This document shows, piece after piece, positions 41,072 through 50,790 of a DNA stretch of 64,000 nucleotides. The stretch lies in contig DAISIV010000014.1 in the NCBI GenBank assembly GCA_036821825.1, positions 1 through 64,000 of the forward strand, in the 5' to 3' direction. This DNA comes from CAITZA01 sp937915285. GTDB lineage: Bacteria; Desulfobacterota; Desulfomonilia; Desulfomonilales; Desulfomonilaceae. Position 1 is the first letter of the stretch. Every line of letters starts with the position of its first letter. Both the position numbers and the translations under genes were made by a program. The notes beneath the pieces are model-generated. The model worked only from the letters and a program-made list of their open reading frames with translations. It did not search any database and was not told the DNA's origin.

Positions 41072-42844
41072 ATGACATCGGTTATTAACGTCCTTGATGA
41101 AACAGTAATCAACAGAATAGCGGCAGGTGAAGTCGTTGAGCGCCCGTCCTCCGTAGTCAAGGAGTTGCTTGAGAATTCAATTGACGCTGGGGCCACCCAA
41201 ATATCAGTTGATATCGAGAATGGTGGCAAGAAGCTGATCCGTGTGCGCGACAACGGAATCGGGATGTCCAATGATGACGCTTTTCTAGCGCTCGAGCGAC
41301 ACGCCACATCAAAACTCAAAACCGAAAAAGACCTGTCTGGTATCGCTACCATGGGTTTCAGGGGTGAAGCCCTTGCGAGCATCGCGTCTGTCTCGAGACT
41401 TCGCCTGGTGACAAGAGATGAAACCGAATCCGAAGGTATGGACATTCTTGTAGAGGGCGGAACACTTAAAAGGGCAGACAAGATAGGGGCCGGAAGGGGA
41501 TCAACTATTGAAGTCAGGAACCTGTTTTTTAATGCGCCGGTGAGAGCGAAGTTTCTAAAAGGTAAGGCGCTTGAATCAGGCTACATTTATGAGCTGGTTC
41601 TAAAAGTTGCGTTAGCCAACACATCCATCGGCTTTAGATATTCCGAAGATGGTCGTGTCAAAATTGAGTCTGGGCCTGTCCGATCGGTCAGAGACAGGAT
41701 CAACTCCGTCTTCTCCCGGGACGTTCGTGAAAACCTCATAAATGTGGATTTCTCATCAGATGACATGAGGGTTTACGGATTTGTGGCAAAACCACCCTAT
41801 GCCAGGTCTACGATGCGTTCAGTCCTCACATTTGTGAACCGAAGGCCGGTTAAGGACAAATTGATAAACGCATCGCTGAACAGGGCTTTTTCGGGGTTGA
41901 TGGAAAGAGGTCGATATCCCCTTGCCATTCTGTTCATTGATGTTGCTCCAGGTGATGTTGACGTCAATGTTCATCCTCAGAAAAGTGAGGTGCGTTTCCT
42001 CAACCCTTCAAAGGTATCTGAACTAATCAACGACGGAGTTACACAGGCGTTATACGATTCTCCACAAAGGTCGACCACCCAATTCAGGGCCGAACCAAGG
42101 CCTTTCAGAACAAACTCTACTCCGGTGGCATCCGACGTATCTTTTGACTTCACCCGATCGACCCCCTCCGTCAATTTATTGCCGACCCAGCCTGCTGATA
42201 CGGTGAAACCCAAATCCAGCCAGACTCCTGCAAAGAGTGAACCTTATTCAGAGTTCCGCTATTCGGATATGTCTATCCTCGGACGTATACCTGGGTCATT
42301 CATTGTACTTCATAACGACAAGGAAATTATTTTTCTCGATCATCATGCGGCGCATGAGAGGCTTGTCTTCGATGCTCTCAAGGGCTCCAGAAATAAACAA
42401 AAACTGCCTGAATCGCAGACTCTTCTCCTACCAAGAGTGGTTAGCTTCACGCCTGTTGAGGCGAATGCCCTACGCGTCCATCAGGACATACTCGAAGCTT
42501 CAGGGATCATATTTGAGGACTTCGGAGAGAACGATCTGGTTGTCAAGGCTTGCCCGGGTTGGATTGGAGAAGCGGATGTGGAAGACTTACTCAGGGACAT
42601 CGTCGGAACAATGCTCGAGACTGGACTCAAACCCGACACAGATCGCCTCGAAACAGAAGTTTTCAAGACTATCGCGTGCAAAGCCTCGGTCAAAGAAACG
42701 ACTGATCTGAAAAATGATGAGATAGTCGCCCTGCTAAAGGCGCTAGACTCAAGTAATTCCCCGCGGGTATGTCCTCACGGACGGCCGTTATCAGTGTCTG
42801 TTCCACTGACTGATATCAGAAGACGACTAGGCAGGAATTCATGA
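41072..42844 (+). CDS. mutL: DNA mismatch repair protein MutL
   Basis: 590 residues. The GHKL ATPase region has INRIAAGEVVERP, ELLENSIDAGA, DNGIGM and GFRGEALASI. A Pro/Ser-rich linker (about 330-395) leads to the C-terminal domain. The endonuclease motif, usually DQHAxxE, is DHHAAHERL at 423-431, with ACKASVK and CPHGRP also present, so nicking activity is likely but with a His in place of Gln. It lies 77 bases after ruvB on the same strand, probably one DNA-repair unit. Confidence 0.93.
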   Translation: MTSVINVLDETVINRIAAGEVVERPSSVVKELLENSIDAGATQISVDIENGGKKLIRVRDNGIGMSNDDAFLALERHATSKLKTEKDLSGIATMGFRGEALASIASVSRLRLVTRDETESEGMDILVEGGTLKRADKIGAGRGSTIEVRNLFFNAPVRAKFLKGKALESGYIYELVLKVALANTSIGFRYSEDGRVKIESGPVRSVRDRINSVFSRDVRENLINVDFSSDDMRVYGFVAKPPYARSTMRSVLTFVNRRPVKDKLINASLNRAFSGLMERGRYPLAILFIDVAPGDVDVNVHPQKSEVRFLNPSKVSELINDGVTQALYDSPQRSTTQFRAEPRPFRTNSTPVASDVSFDFTRSTPSVNLLPTQPADTVKPKSSQTPAKSEPYSEFRYSDMSILGRIPGSFIVLHNDKEIIFLDHHAAHERLVFDALKGSRNKQKLPESQTLLLPRVVSFTPVEANALRVHQDILEASGIIFEDFGENDLVVKACPGWIGEADVEDLLRDIVGTMLETGLKPDTDRLETEVFKTIACKASVKETTDLKNDEIVALLKALDSSNSPRVCPHGRPLSVSVPLTDIRRRLGRNS

Positions 42845-42889
42845 ATATGGCTTTGTCATCTTTTTGCTGAATTCCTTTTTTGAGGAAAT

Positions 42890-43921
42890 CTACCTTAAAA
42901 CCAGCTTTACCGGTTTGGCCAGGTTTATGTACACTCCGTTAGGGGTCTGTCCTCTGGTTGTGGTCCCAACATACATCTTCAAGGTATCGGCTAACTGGGC
43001 AACCGTCTTGTTAAGGAGCCTTACACATCCGTGAGATTGCCCTGAGCCTATGCTCCACGGTGAGTCGGTTCCATGAATGCGGTATGCTCCGGCGTCTACC
43101 ATCTTGATGGGAGCGGCGACAAAGTCCTCGTCATCCAACACCAGTTCGTTACGTTTGTTGGACAAAGCCGAATACTTTGAAAAAAAAGGCATCATGTGCC
43201 CACCATATACTGAGCGGCTAGGAACCTGACCGACGGCCCAATCGCGATCCGGAGGCGGAATCCAAAGGGGTTTGTCGTCGAAGATGCGCAAGATGTAGAA
43301 AGTGCCGCGTGGTGTTGGATATTCGGGGGAGCCCAATCCAGCCCTGCAACTGTAAAGCAGTGTTTTCTCACCGTTTTCCTTAAAACCAGATAAATCCACA
43401 GTATATCCGGACCTATCGACCTCAATAAGGAAATTTGTATAGAGGTTAATCGGTTCGGCGGCCAAACGGCCGAATGACCCCAGTTTCTCGTGGGAATCCA
43501 GAACACTGATAGTGTTTGCTCCCTGGTCGAAAGAGGGAGAAAGTGAGGCTAGTTTCACCAGAGAACCGCTCAGTATGTCGACCGATGTAGCACCTGGAAA
43601 CAAAACGTCCCTGGCGGTCTTTTTAGCGGAGACCTGCTTGATAGCTTCCCCAATTTTAATAGGTGTCCCGTTTTCCAAATTGTTTTCGGGAAGGGAGATC
43701 GAGTTCGATTGCTGCTGCGACTCGGATGGAATGATGGAAGCCACCCGAGGTTCCCTCTTCGCCTGATCCGGAACAGAAATGTTTGCAGACTGTTGATCAG
43801 ACAGGCTCCCAATCAGATCCCTCACAAAATTGTCCCTGGCACACGCGGAAAAAGGATCCATAAAGAACACGACAATACCTAAAAATACGAGACTTTTTGA
43901 AAAAATCCTTTTCAGAATCAT
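42890..43921 (-). CDS. Secreted L,D-transpeptidase (YkuD domain)
   Basis: 343 residues. An N-terminal signal peptide (SLVFLGIVVFFMDPFSACA) is followed by about 130 residues of Ser/Gln/Asn-rich linker. The YkuD domain (about 165-340) ends with the catalytic HGTDSPWSIGSGQSHGCVRL, with its His and Cys. Such enzymes cross-link peptidoglycan or attach proteins to it in the periplasm. ATG 43921 follows GAGGGG. It is convergent with mutL. Confidence 0.88.
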   Translation of the reverse strand: MILKRIFSKSLVFLGIVVFFMDPFSACARDNFVRDLIGSLSDQQSANISVPDQAKREPRVASIIPSESQQQSNSISLPENNLENGTPIKIGEAIKQVSAKKTARDVLFPGATSVDILSGSLVKLASLSPSFDQGANTISVLDSHEKLGSFGRLAAEPINLYTNFLIEVDRSGYTVDLSGFKENGEKTLLYSCRAGLGSPEYPTPRGTFYILRIFDDKPLWIPPPDRDWAVGQVPSRSVYGGHMMPFFSKYSALSNKRNELVLDDEDFVAAPIKMVDAGAYRIHGTDSPWSIGSGQSHGCVRLLNKTVAQLADTLKMYVGTTTRGQTPNGVYINLAKPVKLVLR

Positions 43922-44093
43922 CACCTCGCCCCTCAGGAAAGATAACCTCTAAACAAGATTAAATTATATTTAACCCCAGTCAAGGTTATCCAAAACTGTA
44001 TTTGACGTTTAGGCACTTAATTGGCAATATTATACTAATTATTTCGGGATTCGTCTACATCCCGTGTCATAGATACCGGAGGATAGAGGTTTG

Positions 44094-44342
44094 ATGAAAA
44101 AAATTGGTCATCCTGGATTTGCCGTACGGAAGTCTGCGGCAGGAAAACAGGCTAAACAGTTTGAATCCCTCAGAGCCACGGAACTTTATTGTCCAGTTTG
44201 CAAATGCGCCATGCCCGTCCGTGAAAGACTCCTGCTGGTTCTACCGGATGGGGAAAAATATGAATACCTTTGCGTGAGATGCGGCTCCTCACTAGGCGAC
44301 AGGATTGCCAAGGGAGAGCCCAAACCCCTGATTGTTTATTAG
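44094..44342 (+). CDS. Small zinc-ribbon protein
   Basis: 82 residues with two Cys pairs, CPVCKCAM and CVRCGSS, about 30 residues apart: a zinc-ribbon fold joined by a hydrophobic strand pair (RLLLVLPDGEKYEYL). The N-terminus is basic. ATG 44094 follows AGAGG by five bases. Function unknown. Confidence 0.65.
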   Translation: MKKIGHPGFAVRKSAAGKQAKQFESLRATELYCPVCKCAMPVRERLLLVLPDGEKYEYLCVRCGSSLGDRIAKGEPKPLIVY

Positions 44343-44366
44343 AGCCGGATTCTAAGACATTACTCT

Positions 44367-45410
44367 TCATCCGGGTCTTTTTTCGGCGTGAGAGGTTCTC
44401 ATATACATATAGAGAATACCCGGGATCCCCACAAGCAGGGCAAGGCCAAAAGTCAGGGACCTAAAAATCATGGCCGCGGCAATTGACTGAGCAGTGGTCA
44501 ACCCAAAAATCCGCTGAATCTCAATTATGGCCACATCAAAAACCCCGAGCGATCCTGGAGTGAGGGGAATGAGGTTTACTATCGAACCAACACTGGATGT
44601 GACTATTGCGGCCTCCATTGTAAGCGGACATCCCATGGCTCGGTATATATAATAGAAGCTCCCCACAAGCGATAATGACATCAGGGTGATTGACAATGTG
44701 AGGGCAGTGAGTAGAGCCATGTCGGCGGTAATAGCCTTCCACGAATTGGCTATTTCAATGATCTTGTTGACTATGATATTGGATCGGTAGGCCGGGCCAG
44801 GCGCCCGAAATGTAAGCCCTAGACATGAAAGAAGAACGACTGAAACGGCCACAGATATGACAAGATTGAAATATCCACTAATCATCCACAACGCAAGCAA
44901 GGCAATCACAGCCATAAGCGAATTTATCATGGCCACCAGAATAGCAGTCCCGCCGTATATTACCGCAAATGATGTAAAGTCGAGTCCATGTATTTTTTTC
45001 AGATAAACAGCCAGCCCACCTGACCCCCCGCGCATGGGAATCACCAGGTTTCCAAGCATCATTGCATGAGTTACGGCAACGAGTTCCAGCGTCCCAAGAC
45101 GCAATTCAAAGCGTCGAAGGAACAGATCGAGTTGATAACAACTTGAAACAAATCCTACTAGAATGAAAACTGTGGCAGTGAGGAGGTCAGTTCCCGAAAC
45201 CCCTAGCAAAAAACGAAAGTCCTCGACATGATAATACATGTATCCGGCGCATGCAGCCACGAATCCGATCGCCAGAATGGCCATGACAGGCCTCAGGTTT
45301 CTTTGGCCGGCTGATGCTTCGCTTTGGGTGTAAATGCTTCGGGCGCTCGTGACAGTCTCCTGTGAATGATATTGCCGGCAATCGATCACATTCATATCTG
45401 ATCGATTCAA
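44367..45410 (-). CDS. UPF0104/AglD-like flippase-type membrane protein
   Basis: 347 residues with about eight transmembrane helices, matching the lysylphosphatidylglycerol synthetase membrane-domain family (motif NLVIPMRGGSGGLAVYLKK near the first third, and NLIPLTPGSLGVFDVAI near the C-terminus). Members are thought to move lipids or lipid-linked sugars across the inner membrane; the catalytic soluble domain of MprF is absent. The exact start among the first methionines is uncertain. Confidence 0.8.
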   Translation of the reverse strand: MNRSDMNVIDCRQYHSQETVTSARSIYTQSEASAGQRNLRPVMAILAIGFVAACAGYMYYHVEDFRFLLGVSGTDLLTATVFILVGFVSSCYQLDLFLRRFELRLGTLELVAVTHAMMLGNLVIPMRGGSGGLAVYLKKIHGLDFTSFAVIYGGTAILVAMINSLMAVIALLALWMISGYFNLVISVAVSVVLLSCLGLTFRAPGPAYRSNIIVNKIIEIANSWKAITADMALLTALTLSITLMSLSLVGSFYYIYRAMGCPLTMEAAIVTSSVGSIVNLIPLTPGSLGVFDVAIIEIQRIFGLTTAQSIAAAMIFRSLTFGLALLVGIPGILYMYMRTSHAEKRPG

Positions 45411-45521
45411 AAGGTATCATAAGAATCGGTCGGTATTAAGTCTTTTAATACCATAGCAAGTTCACCGACCTATTCAAACATAGCGCCCAAATAATGAAGA
45501 GGCGAAAGCCGTCGCAATACC

Positions 45522-45734
45522 TCAGGAAGCGATATCCCTATCCTGCCCCTCTATCAGAGCCCATGCTGGAGACATCAACATCCTCATCCTGGAGGTCTTG
45601 GACTTCAGCCATTCCTCGGATGGAAAATGTCCTCTCGACAACCTGTTCCTAAGCTCCTCAATCAGTGGGTGGTTGGGGTATTTATCCTGAAACTCTTCAA
45701 ACACACGCGCAAACTCTCTAAAAGGGGAAGACAT
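45522..45734 (-). CDS. Small protein of unknown function
   Basis: A 70-residue charged, helical protein (FREFARVFEEFQDKYPNHPLIEELRNRL). ATG 45734 follows GAGG by six bases; an upstream GTG is possible. No domain is recognised. It is between the flippase-like gene and the hydrogenase terminator. Confidence 0.5.
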   Translation of the reverse strand: MSSPFREFARVFEEFQDKYPNHPLIEELRNRLSRGHFPSEEWLKSKTSRMRMLMSPAWALIEGQDRDIAS

Positions 45735-45855
45735 AAGCGACCTCACATAATAACAAGCTTTAATTTAATGATCTAACTTATTATTATATGACATCAATAT
45801 ACTGTTAATGTTCTGTGTTTTATTTGCATGAGTGGATTTTTTTATCTGATGAAAT

Positions 45856-45883
45856 AAAAAAGGCGGCTTAAAGCCGCCTTTTT
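45856..45883 (-). terminator. Intrinsic terminator after the hydrogenase operon
   Basis: AAGGCGGCTT and AAGCCGCCTT form a hairpin with A and T runs on both sides, 23 bases after the stop of the large-subunit gene. The flanking 45735-45855 is AT-rich without genes. Confidence 0.9.
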
Positions 45884-45905
45884 GTAGAAAAGCCTTGAGG
45901 CTGGT

Positions 45906-47570
45906 TTAAGAAACCCTGAACTTGTAAACCTCGTTCGTCTGTGGGTCGATCACATGAACTGCGCAGGCGATGCATGGGTCAAATGAATGGACCGTTCTGA
46001 GGATTTCCAGAGGCTTCTTGGGGTCGGCAACCGGTGTTCCGATGAGAGCATTTTCGATAGCGCTCTTCTGGTTTTTGGAGTCCGATGGCCCAAGGTTCCA
46101 GGTTGAAGGAACGACCTGCTGGTAATTTTTGATCTTGCCTTTTTCAATGTTGATCCAGTGCCCAAGTGAGCCACGAGCCACGTCATTGAGACCTGCTCCC
46201 TGACCATTGACCGACTCATCAAGCTTGTAACTGGTGAAAGTCTTGGTATCACCCTTCTTGATGTTTTCGATCAGTTCCATGGTCCATTTCTCAGCGGCCT
46301 TGGCATTGACGAGACACTTGATAGCCCTTGCGCCGATACGGCCCAGGGTTGAGAAGAGCGCGTCGGGACCTATTTCCAGTTTTTTCAGCACCAGGTCGGT
46401 AGTCTCCTTGATTTCCTTCTGACCGCTAACATAGGAAACCAGGCACTGAGCCAACGGGCCTACTTCCATAACCTTGCCGTCGTACCTAGGCGCTTTCATC
46501 CAGGAGTATTTTCCGTCTTTGGAGTTGGTGTCAGGCACTGCGCCTTTTAGAGCCTCTCCCGAAAGCGGTTTTGTCTCACCAACCGAAGGATGCAACGGGG
46601 CTCCTGGCTGGTACCAGGCTCTGGTAACGTCTTCGGTGATCTTCTGAGGATCGACTGGGAGCGCCTTGAGTTGTCCGTCTAGTATCATGCCTCGTGGGAA
46701 GTAGAGGCTTTCCGGTTCCTTGTCGCTCTGCGGGAAATCTCCATAGCACAGGAAGTTCTTGTTACCACCGACCTTAGTCCAATCCTTGTAGAAGGAAGCA
46801 ACAGCGAGGACATCCGGAATGTAGACTTCCTCGAGGAACGCAATCTGCTCTTTCAACATGAACAGATACTGTGAAATCCTGTCCGCATTGAGTTGTTCAA
46901 CAACAGTAACACCACCAGGCAGATGCCCCTGAAGGTGAGGGTTCTTGGCTCCCCAGATGGCTGTCATCTGAGCGGCATGGACTTGCTGACGGAGGTTGTC
47001 CAGGTAATGTCCAACTGCCATCAGGTTTGCTTCCGGCGGTAGCTTGTATGCTGGATGTCCCCAATATGCGTTGGCGAATGGACCTAACTGCCCTGAATCG
47101 ACAAAACTTTTTAGTTTCCCCTTCAGGCCTTCATAATATTTCTTTGTCTGAGGTCTGCCGCTTACTCCTGCTGACAAATCCGCTGTCTTGGCTGGATCCG
47201 CAGAAAGAGCTGAAACGACGTCTACCCAATCCAGTGCGCACAGTTGATAGAAATGCACTGGGTGGTCATGCATGTTCTGAGCAGCGTGGGTAAGGTTTCT
47301 TACGAGTCTGGCGTTGGGTGGGATCTTGATTTTAAGGGCGTCTTCAACTGCCCTTACGGAGGCCAGTGAGTGAGTCAGAGTACACACACCGCATGAGCGC
47401 TGGACGATAAGATGCGCGTCACGAGGATCGCGACCCTGAAGAATGATTTCCAGACCCCGGAAAAGTGTTCCCGTGCTCCAGGCGTCCTTCACCTTTCCGT
47501 TTTCTACTTCCACTTCTATGCGCAGGTGACCCTCAATTCGGGGAATAGGGTCAACGACGACTCTTGCCAT
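45906..47570 (-). CDS. [NiFe] hydrogenase large subunit
   Basis: 554 residues, the catalytic subunit of a group 1 periplasmic uptake hydrogenase. The L1 motif RSCGVCTLTH gives Cys60 and Cys63; the L2 motif DPCIACAVH gives Cys533 and Cys536, completing the four Ni ligands. After His539 a 15-residue tail remains for removal by the maturation protease (candidate at 18538-19026). AAGGAG lies upstream of the ATG. It follows the small subunit by 64 bases. It is exported with the small subunit through Tat, having no signal of its own. Confidence 0.94.
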   Translation of the reverse strand: MARVVVDPIPRIEGHLRIEVEVENGKVKDAWSTGTLFRGLEIILQGRDPRDAHLIVQRSCGVCTLTHSLASVRAVEDALKIKIPPNARLVRNLTHAAQNMHDHPVHFYQLCALDWVDVVSALSADPAKTADLSAGVSGRPQTKKYYEGLKGKLKSFVDSGQLGPFANAYWGHPAYKLPPEANLMAVGHYLDNLRQQVHAAQMTAIWGAKNPHLQGHLPGGVTVVEQLNADRISQYLFMLKEQIAFLEEVYIPDVLAVASFYKDWTKVGGNKNFLCYGDFPQSDKEPESLYFPRGMILDGQLKALPVDPQKITEDVTRAWYQPGAPLHPSVGETKPLSGEALKGAVPDTNSKDGKYSWMKAPRYDGKVMEVGPLAQCLVSYVSGQKEIKETTDLVLKKLEIGPDALFSTLGRIGARAIKCLVNAKAAEKWTMELIENIKKGDTKTFTSYKLDESVNGQGAGLNDVARGSLGHWINIEKGKIKNYQQVVPSTWNLGPSDSKNQKSAIENALIGTPVADPKKPLEILRTVHSFDPCIACAVHVIDPQTNEVYKFRVS

Positions 47571-47634
47571 GTTTTCGCTCCTTTTTAAAAGCTTATCTCA
47601 TTTTTGTTTTTAAAGAACGGCCAGTAGCGGTTGC

Positions 47635-48570
47635 TTATTTCTGAACGTAGAACGGGGCAAAATTGTCCCAGAACCCTTTTTCACTGCATCCAATACATGG
47701 GTGACCAGCTTCTATCGGCCAGTTGGTTCCCTGATTCCACTTTATGATCGGGCAGTTATTATAGGTTTCCGGACCTGCGCAACCAACTTCATACAGACAC
47801 CAGCCCTTAGCAGCGCCTGCATCACCGAATTCCTTTACGAATTCCTTGTTCTCAAAGTGGCCTCTTCTCGGGCAATTGTCATGAATGAGATAACCGTATG
47901 CGAATAATGGTCTACCCTGATCGTCCAGGGCTGGTAGCTTGCCGAGCAAGAGATAATGTACGATCGTGGCTACCATGTTGTCGGCATTCGGCGGGCAGCC
48001 GGCTATGTTGACCGTCTTGACACCGGTAACTTCCGAAATTCCCTTGGCTCCGGTAGGATTGGGTTTGGCGGCAGGCACACCACCATCAATTGCGCACGCT
48101 CCCACACAAATTGTGGCCGCCGCATCCTTGACCACGTGTTTGGCGATTTCCTGGAAGGTCTTTCCGTGGATCTTACCATACACACCATTGTCTTTGGTCG
48201 GAATCGAACCCTCACATATACAGATATACTTGCCTTTTTGTTCCTTGATTGTCTTTTCGAGGATTTCTTCCGCCTGATCGCCCGCTGCTGCCATGATGGT
48301 TTCATGGTAGGCCAGATCAATGATGTCAAGTACGATATCCGCTGTCCAAGGATGAGTCGTCCGGATGAATGACTCGGTACAGCCTGTGCATTCAGCGAAA
48401 TGCATCCACACAACCGTTGGACGCTTGGTTGCGACCGCTTCAGCGATCTTCGGGGCAAAAGTCATCGGAAGGCCCAAAACCGTTGCCATCAACCCGCAGA
48501 ACTTCATGAATTCTCGGCGGGAAACGCCTTTGGCGGCCAACCTTTCATTGAACTCGACGAATTTGTCCAT
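47635..48570 (-). CDS. [NiFe] hydrogenase small subunit (Tat-exported)
   Basis: About 311 residues. The N-terminus has a twin-arginine signal (SRREFMKFCG). Cluster ligands are visible: CTGCTE and CEGSIP for the proximal cluster, and a C-terminal series CLYEVGCAGPETYNNCP with HPCIGCSEKGFWD for medial and distal clusters. There is no C-terminal membrane anchor, so the enzyme is likely soluble in the periplasm and reduces cytochrome c3, in keeping with sulfate reducers. The start is one of two adjacent ATGs after GGAGG; the second (48570) is six bases from it. No cytochrome b gene follows in this operon. Confidence 0.93.
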   Translation of the reverse strand: MDKFVEFNERLAAKGVSRREFMKFCGLMATVLGLPMTFAPKIAEAVATKRPTVVWMHFAECTGCTESFIRTTHPWTADIVLDIIDLAYHETIMAAAGDQAEEILEKTIKEQKGKYICICEGSIPTKDNGVYGKIHGKTFQEIAKHVVKDAAATICVGACAIDGGVPAAKPNPTGAKGISEVTGVKTVNIAGCPPNADNMVATIVHYLLLGKLPALDDQGRPLFAYGYLIHDNCPRRGHFENKEFVKEFGDAGAAKGWCLYEVGCAGPETYNNCPIIKWNQGTNWPIEAGHPCIGCSEKGFWDNFAPFYVQK

Positions 48571-48955
48571 CATCAGCCTCCTTAAGTGGACTATCTAAAA
48601 CAATGGTATGAGAAGCCCGTAACAGACTAATACATAAAAATACCGCGCAAAATCCTGCAGTTAATTGAATGACATGACGGGCTAAAGAAGACCAGGCGCA
48701 TTAAACCCTAACAAATGCTTACCTAAACACAAGTTTCAACAGTACTATGAAGCTCAACCAAAATCAAGCTAAAAATCCTAACATATCAACGTATTACAAT
48801 CTACCATTTCGTAGCATCCGGCCGCGGCTGCATGCAAGTAGTAATCTTTTTGAATCATCTCAAGCAGTCTGTCAATACTTCCTTGTTGTGTCATTCAGGA
48901 CTCTCTGTTGTGCGCGGCCTGAACAAAAAATTTAATATTTCCCTTGAGACAGTTT
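48571..48955. other. Upstream region of the hydrogenase operon
   Basis: 385 bases between the hydrogenase small subunit and hemL (both minus strand). I see no gene; a 62-residue plus-strand frame at 48747-48935 lacks a ribosome binding site. No convincing -35/-10 pair or sigma54 site was found for the hydrogenase. Confidence 0.4.
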
Positions 48956-50230
48956 TCACAGACTATCCCTGGCCGCCGATAGGGTAGTTTCTATTTCCAT
49001 ATCTGAATGGGCTGCGCTTACGAACCATGCCTCGAAAGCGGATGGGGCCAGATAAACACCTCTATTGAGCATATTGGCAAAGAAATGGTTGAAGCGCTGC
49101 TTGTCAGAGACAAGAGCCTGTTCATAATTTTCCACAGGTCCCGGATGGAAGAAAACCGACATCATGGATGCGACCCTGTTGATAGTATGCGGGATCCCTT
49201 TTTCATCAAGGATTTTCTTCAAACCTTTCTCCAGGCTCGAAGACTTTCGTTCAAGCTCGACGTACGGGTTGTCTCTGATAAGTATTTTTAGGGTAGCCAG
49301 ACCTGCCGCCACCGCCAGCGGATTTCCCGAGAGTGTTCCAGCCTGATAGACTCCACCAACTGGCGCCAGGCATTCCATAATTTCCCTGGAGCCTCCAAAG
49401 GCTGCCACAGGCAAACCACCGCCTATTACCTTACCCAGACAGGTCAGATCCGGTTTAATGCCGTATAGTTCCTGGGCGCCGCCCTTTGACACCCTGAATC
49501 CCGTCATGACTTCATCAAGTATCATAACTGATCCGTACTCTGAGCATAGCTGCCTGAGTCCTTCCAGGAAACCCGGATTAGGAGGAACCACTCCCATGTT
49601 GCCAGCCACCGGCTCGACGATTATTGCCGCGATCTTACCCTGATATAGTTCGAATTTTTGACGTGTGGCTTCCAGATCGTTAAAAGGCGCCACCAATGTC
49701 TGTTCCACTACACATGCTGGTACACCGAGTGAATCCGGAATGGAAAATGTTGCGGCTCCTGAACCGGCTCGTGCCAGAAGGGAGTCAGAATGCCCGTGGT
49801 AGCAGCCTGAGAATTTCAGGATCATATCTCTTTTCGTATATCCGCGGGCAAGCCTTATGGCGCTCATTGTGGCTTCAGTTCCGGAACTTACCAGCCTAAC
49901 CATCTCGATAGAGGGAACCATGGCACAGATCGTTTCGGCCATTTCGATTTCACGCTTGGTAGGGGCCCCGAACGATGTCCCGTCCTTCATAGTCCGTGCT
50001 ATTGCGTCAAGTACCTCGGGGTGGCAGTGTCCGAGTATCAACGGTCCCCATGAGCCGACATAATCAATGAATTCATTGCCATCCTCATCCGTGATCCGGC
50101 ATCCTTTACCGGACTTGATGAAATGGGGATTAAGCCCTACGGACTTAAACGCCCTGACAGGGGAGTTTACACCGCCAGGTATTAGTTCAGATGCCTTGGC
50201 ATATAGATTTATAGAGTCTGAATTTTTCAT
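48956..50230 (-). CDS. hemL: Glutamate-1-semialdehyde 2,1-aminomutase
   Basis: 424 residues of a PLP-dependent class III aminotransferase making 5-aminolevulinate, the tetrapyrrole precursor. Signatures include IPGGVNSPVRAFK, SSGTEATMSAIRLARG, DEVMTGFR and the PLP lysine in CLGKVIGGGLPVAAFGG. The gene follows the siroheme decarboxylase subunit by 31 bases, forming a heme unit separate from hemB-ahbD. Confidence 0.95.
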   Translation of the reverse strand: MKNSDSINLYAKASELIPGGVNSPVRAFKSVGLNPHFIKSGKGCRITDEDGNEFIDYVGSWGPLILGHCHPEVLDAIARTMKDGTSFGAPTKREIEMAETICAMVPSIEMVRLVSSGTEATMSAIRLARGYTKRDMILKFSGCYHGHSDSLLARAGSGAATFSIPDSLGVPACVVEQTLVAPFNDLEATRQKFELYQGKIAAIIVEPVAGNMGVVPPNPGFLEGLRQLCSEYGSVMILDEVMTGFRVSKGGAQELYGIKPDLTCLGKVIGGGLPVAAFGGSREIMECLAPVGGVYQAGTLSGNPLAVAAGLATLKILIRDNPYVELERKSSSLEKGLKKILDEKGIPHTINRVASMMSVFFHPGPVENYEQALVSDKQRFNHFFANMLNRGVYLAPSAFEAWFVSAAHSDMEIETTLSAARDSL

Positions 50231-50261
50231 GATCCGGGTTCCTGAATTTCATTTGGTGAAA

Positions 50262-50750
50262 TTAGTCAGCCTCGTCAAAATAGGTCATGCTGACTTTCTT
50301 CAGTTCGCGCTCGCTGAAAAGTATTTCATAGTCCTTGACATCGCAGGTCTCTGACATTTGCTTTATGGTTTCCAGGCAGGCTGCTTCGGAGTCCGCGTGG
50401 ACCATTGTGAAGAGGTTGGCTCTTTTAGATCCGAAAGGTGGCCTTTCATAGCAGTGCGTTACCTCGGGAAATGATGCGAAGACGCGTCCGACGTCGTCAA
50501 CGCGATCCGGTCCTACTGCCCAAACTACCATGCCGTTGAAACCTATTCCAGCTTCAATGTGCCTGATCATCGCCCCCAACCGCCTGATAACCCCGGCATC
50601 CAGCATTCTTTGGACACGTTCCAGGACCTCTGCTTCAGTCAGTCCGAGATGTTGGGCCATTTTGAGGTAAGGTTGCAAAGAATCATCCAAATCACCTTGT
50701 AAAATTAGTAAAATGCTTTTATCAATTGAGTCCGGGACATAATTCGACAT
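50262..50750 (-). CDS. Siroheme decarboxylase subunit (AhbA/AhbB, Lrp-like)
   Basis: 162 residues. An N-terminal AsnC/Lrp-type helix-turn-helix (DSIDKSILLILQGDLDD, then EAEVLERVQRMLDAGVIRRLGA) is joined to a ferredoxin-like domain with HCYERPPFGSKRANLFTMVHADS, the AhbA/AhbB/NirDL signature. These proteins decarboxylate siroheme to didecarboxysiroheme on the way to heme. AhbA and AhbB usually act as a heterodimer; only one is seen here and which one is not clear. ATG 50750 follows GGAG by nine bases. Neighbour hemL supports the role. Confidence 0.82.
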   Translation of the reverse strand: MSNYVPDSIDKSILLILQGDLDDSLQPYLKMAQHLGLTEAEVLERVQRMLDAGVIRRLGAMIRHIEAGIGFNGMVVWAVGPDRVDDVGRVFASFPEVTHCYERPPFGSKRANLFTMVHADSEAACLETIKQMSETCDVKDYEILFSERELKKVSMTYFDEAD

Positions 50751-50790
50751 GATGCGCATCTCCGATTATCGTTGAGCAGACTATATATAT

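Noticed and set aside
48747..48935. 62-residue plus-strand frame upstream of the hydrogenase operon
   Set aside because: No ribosome binding site, no recognisable domain and antisense to the likely hydrogenase promoter region.
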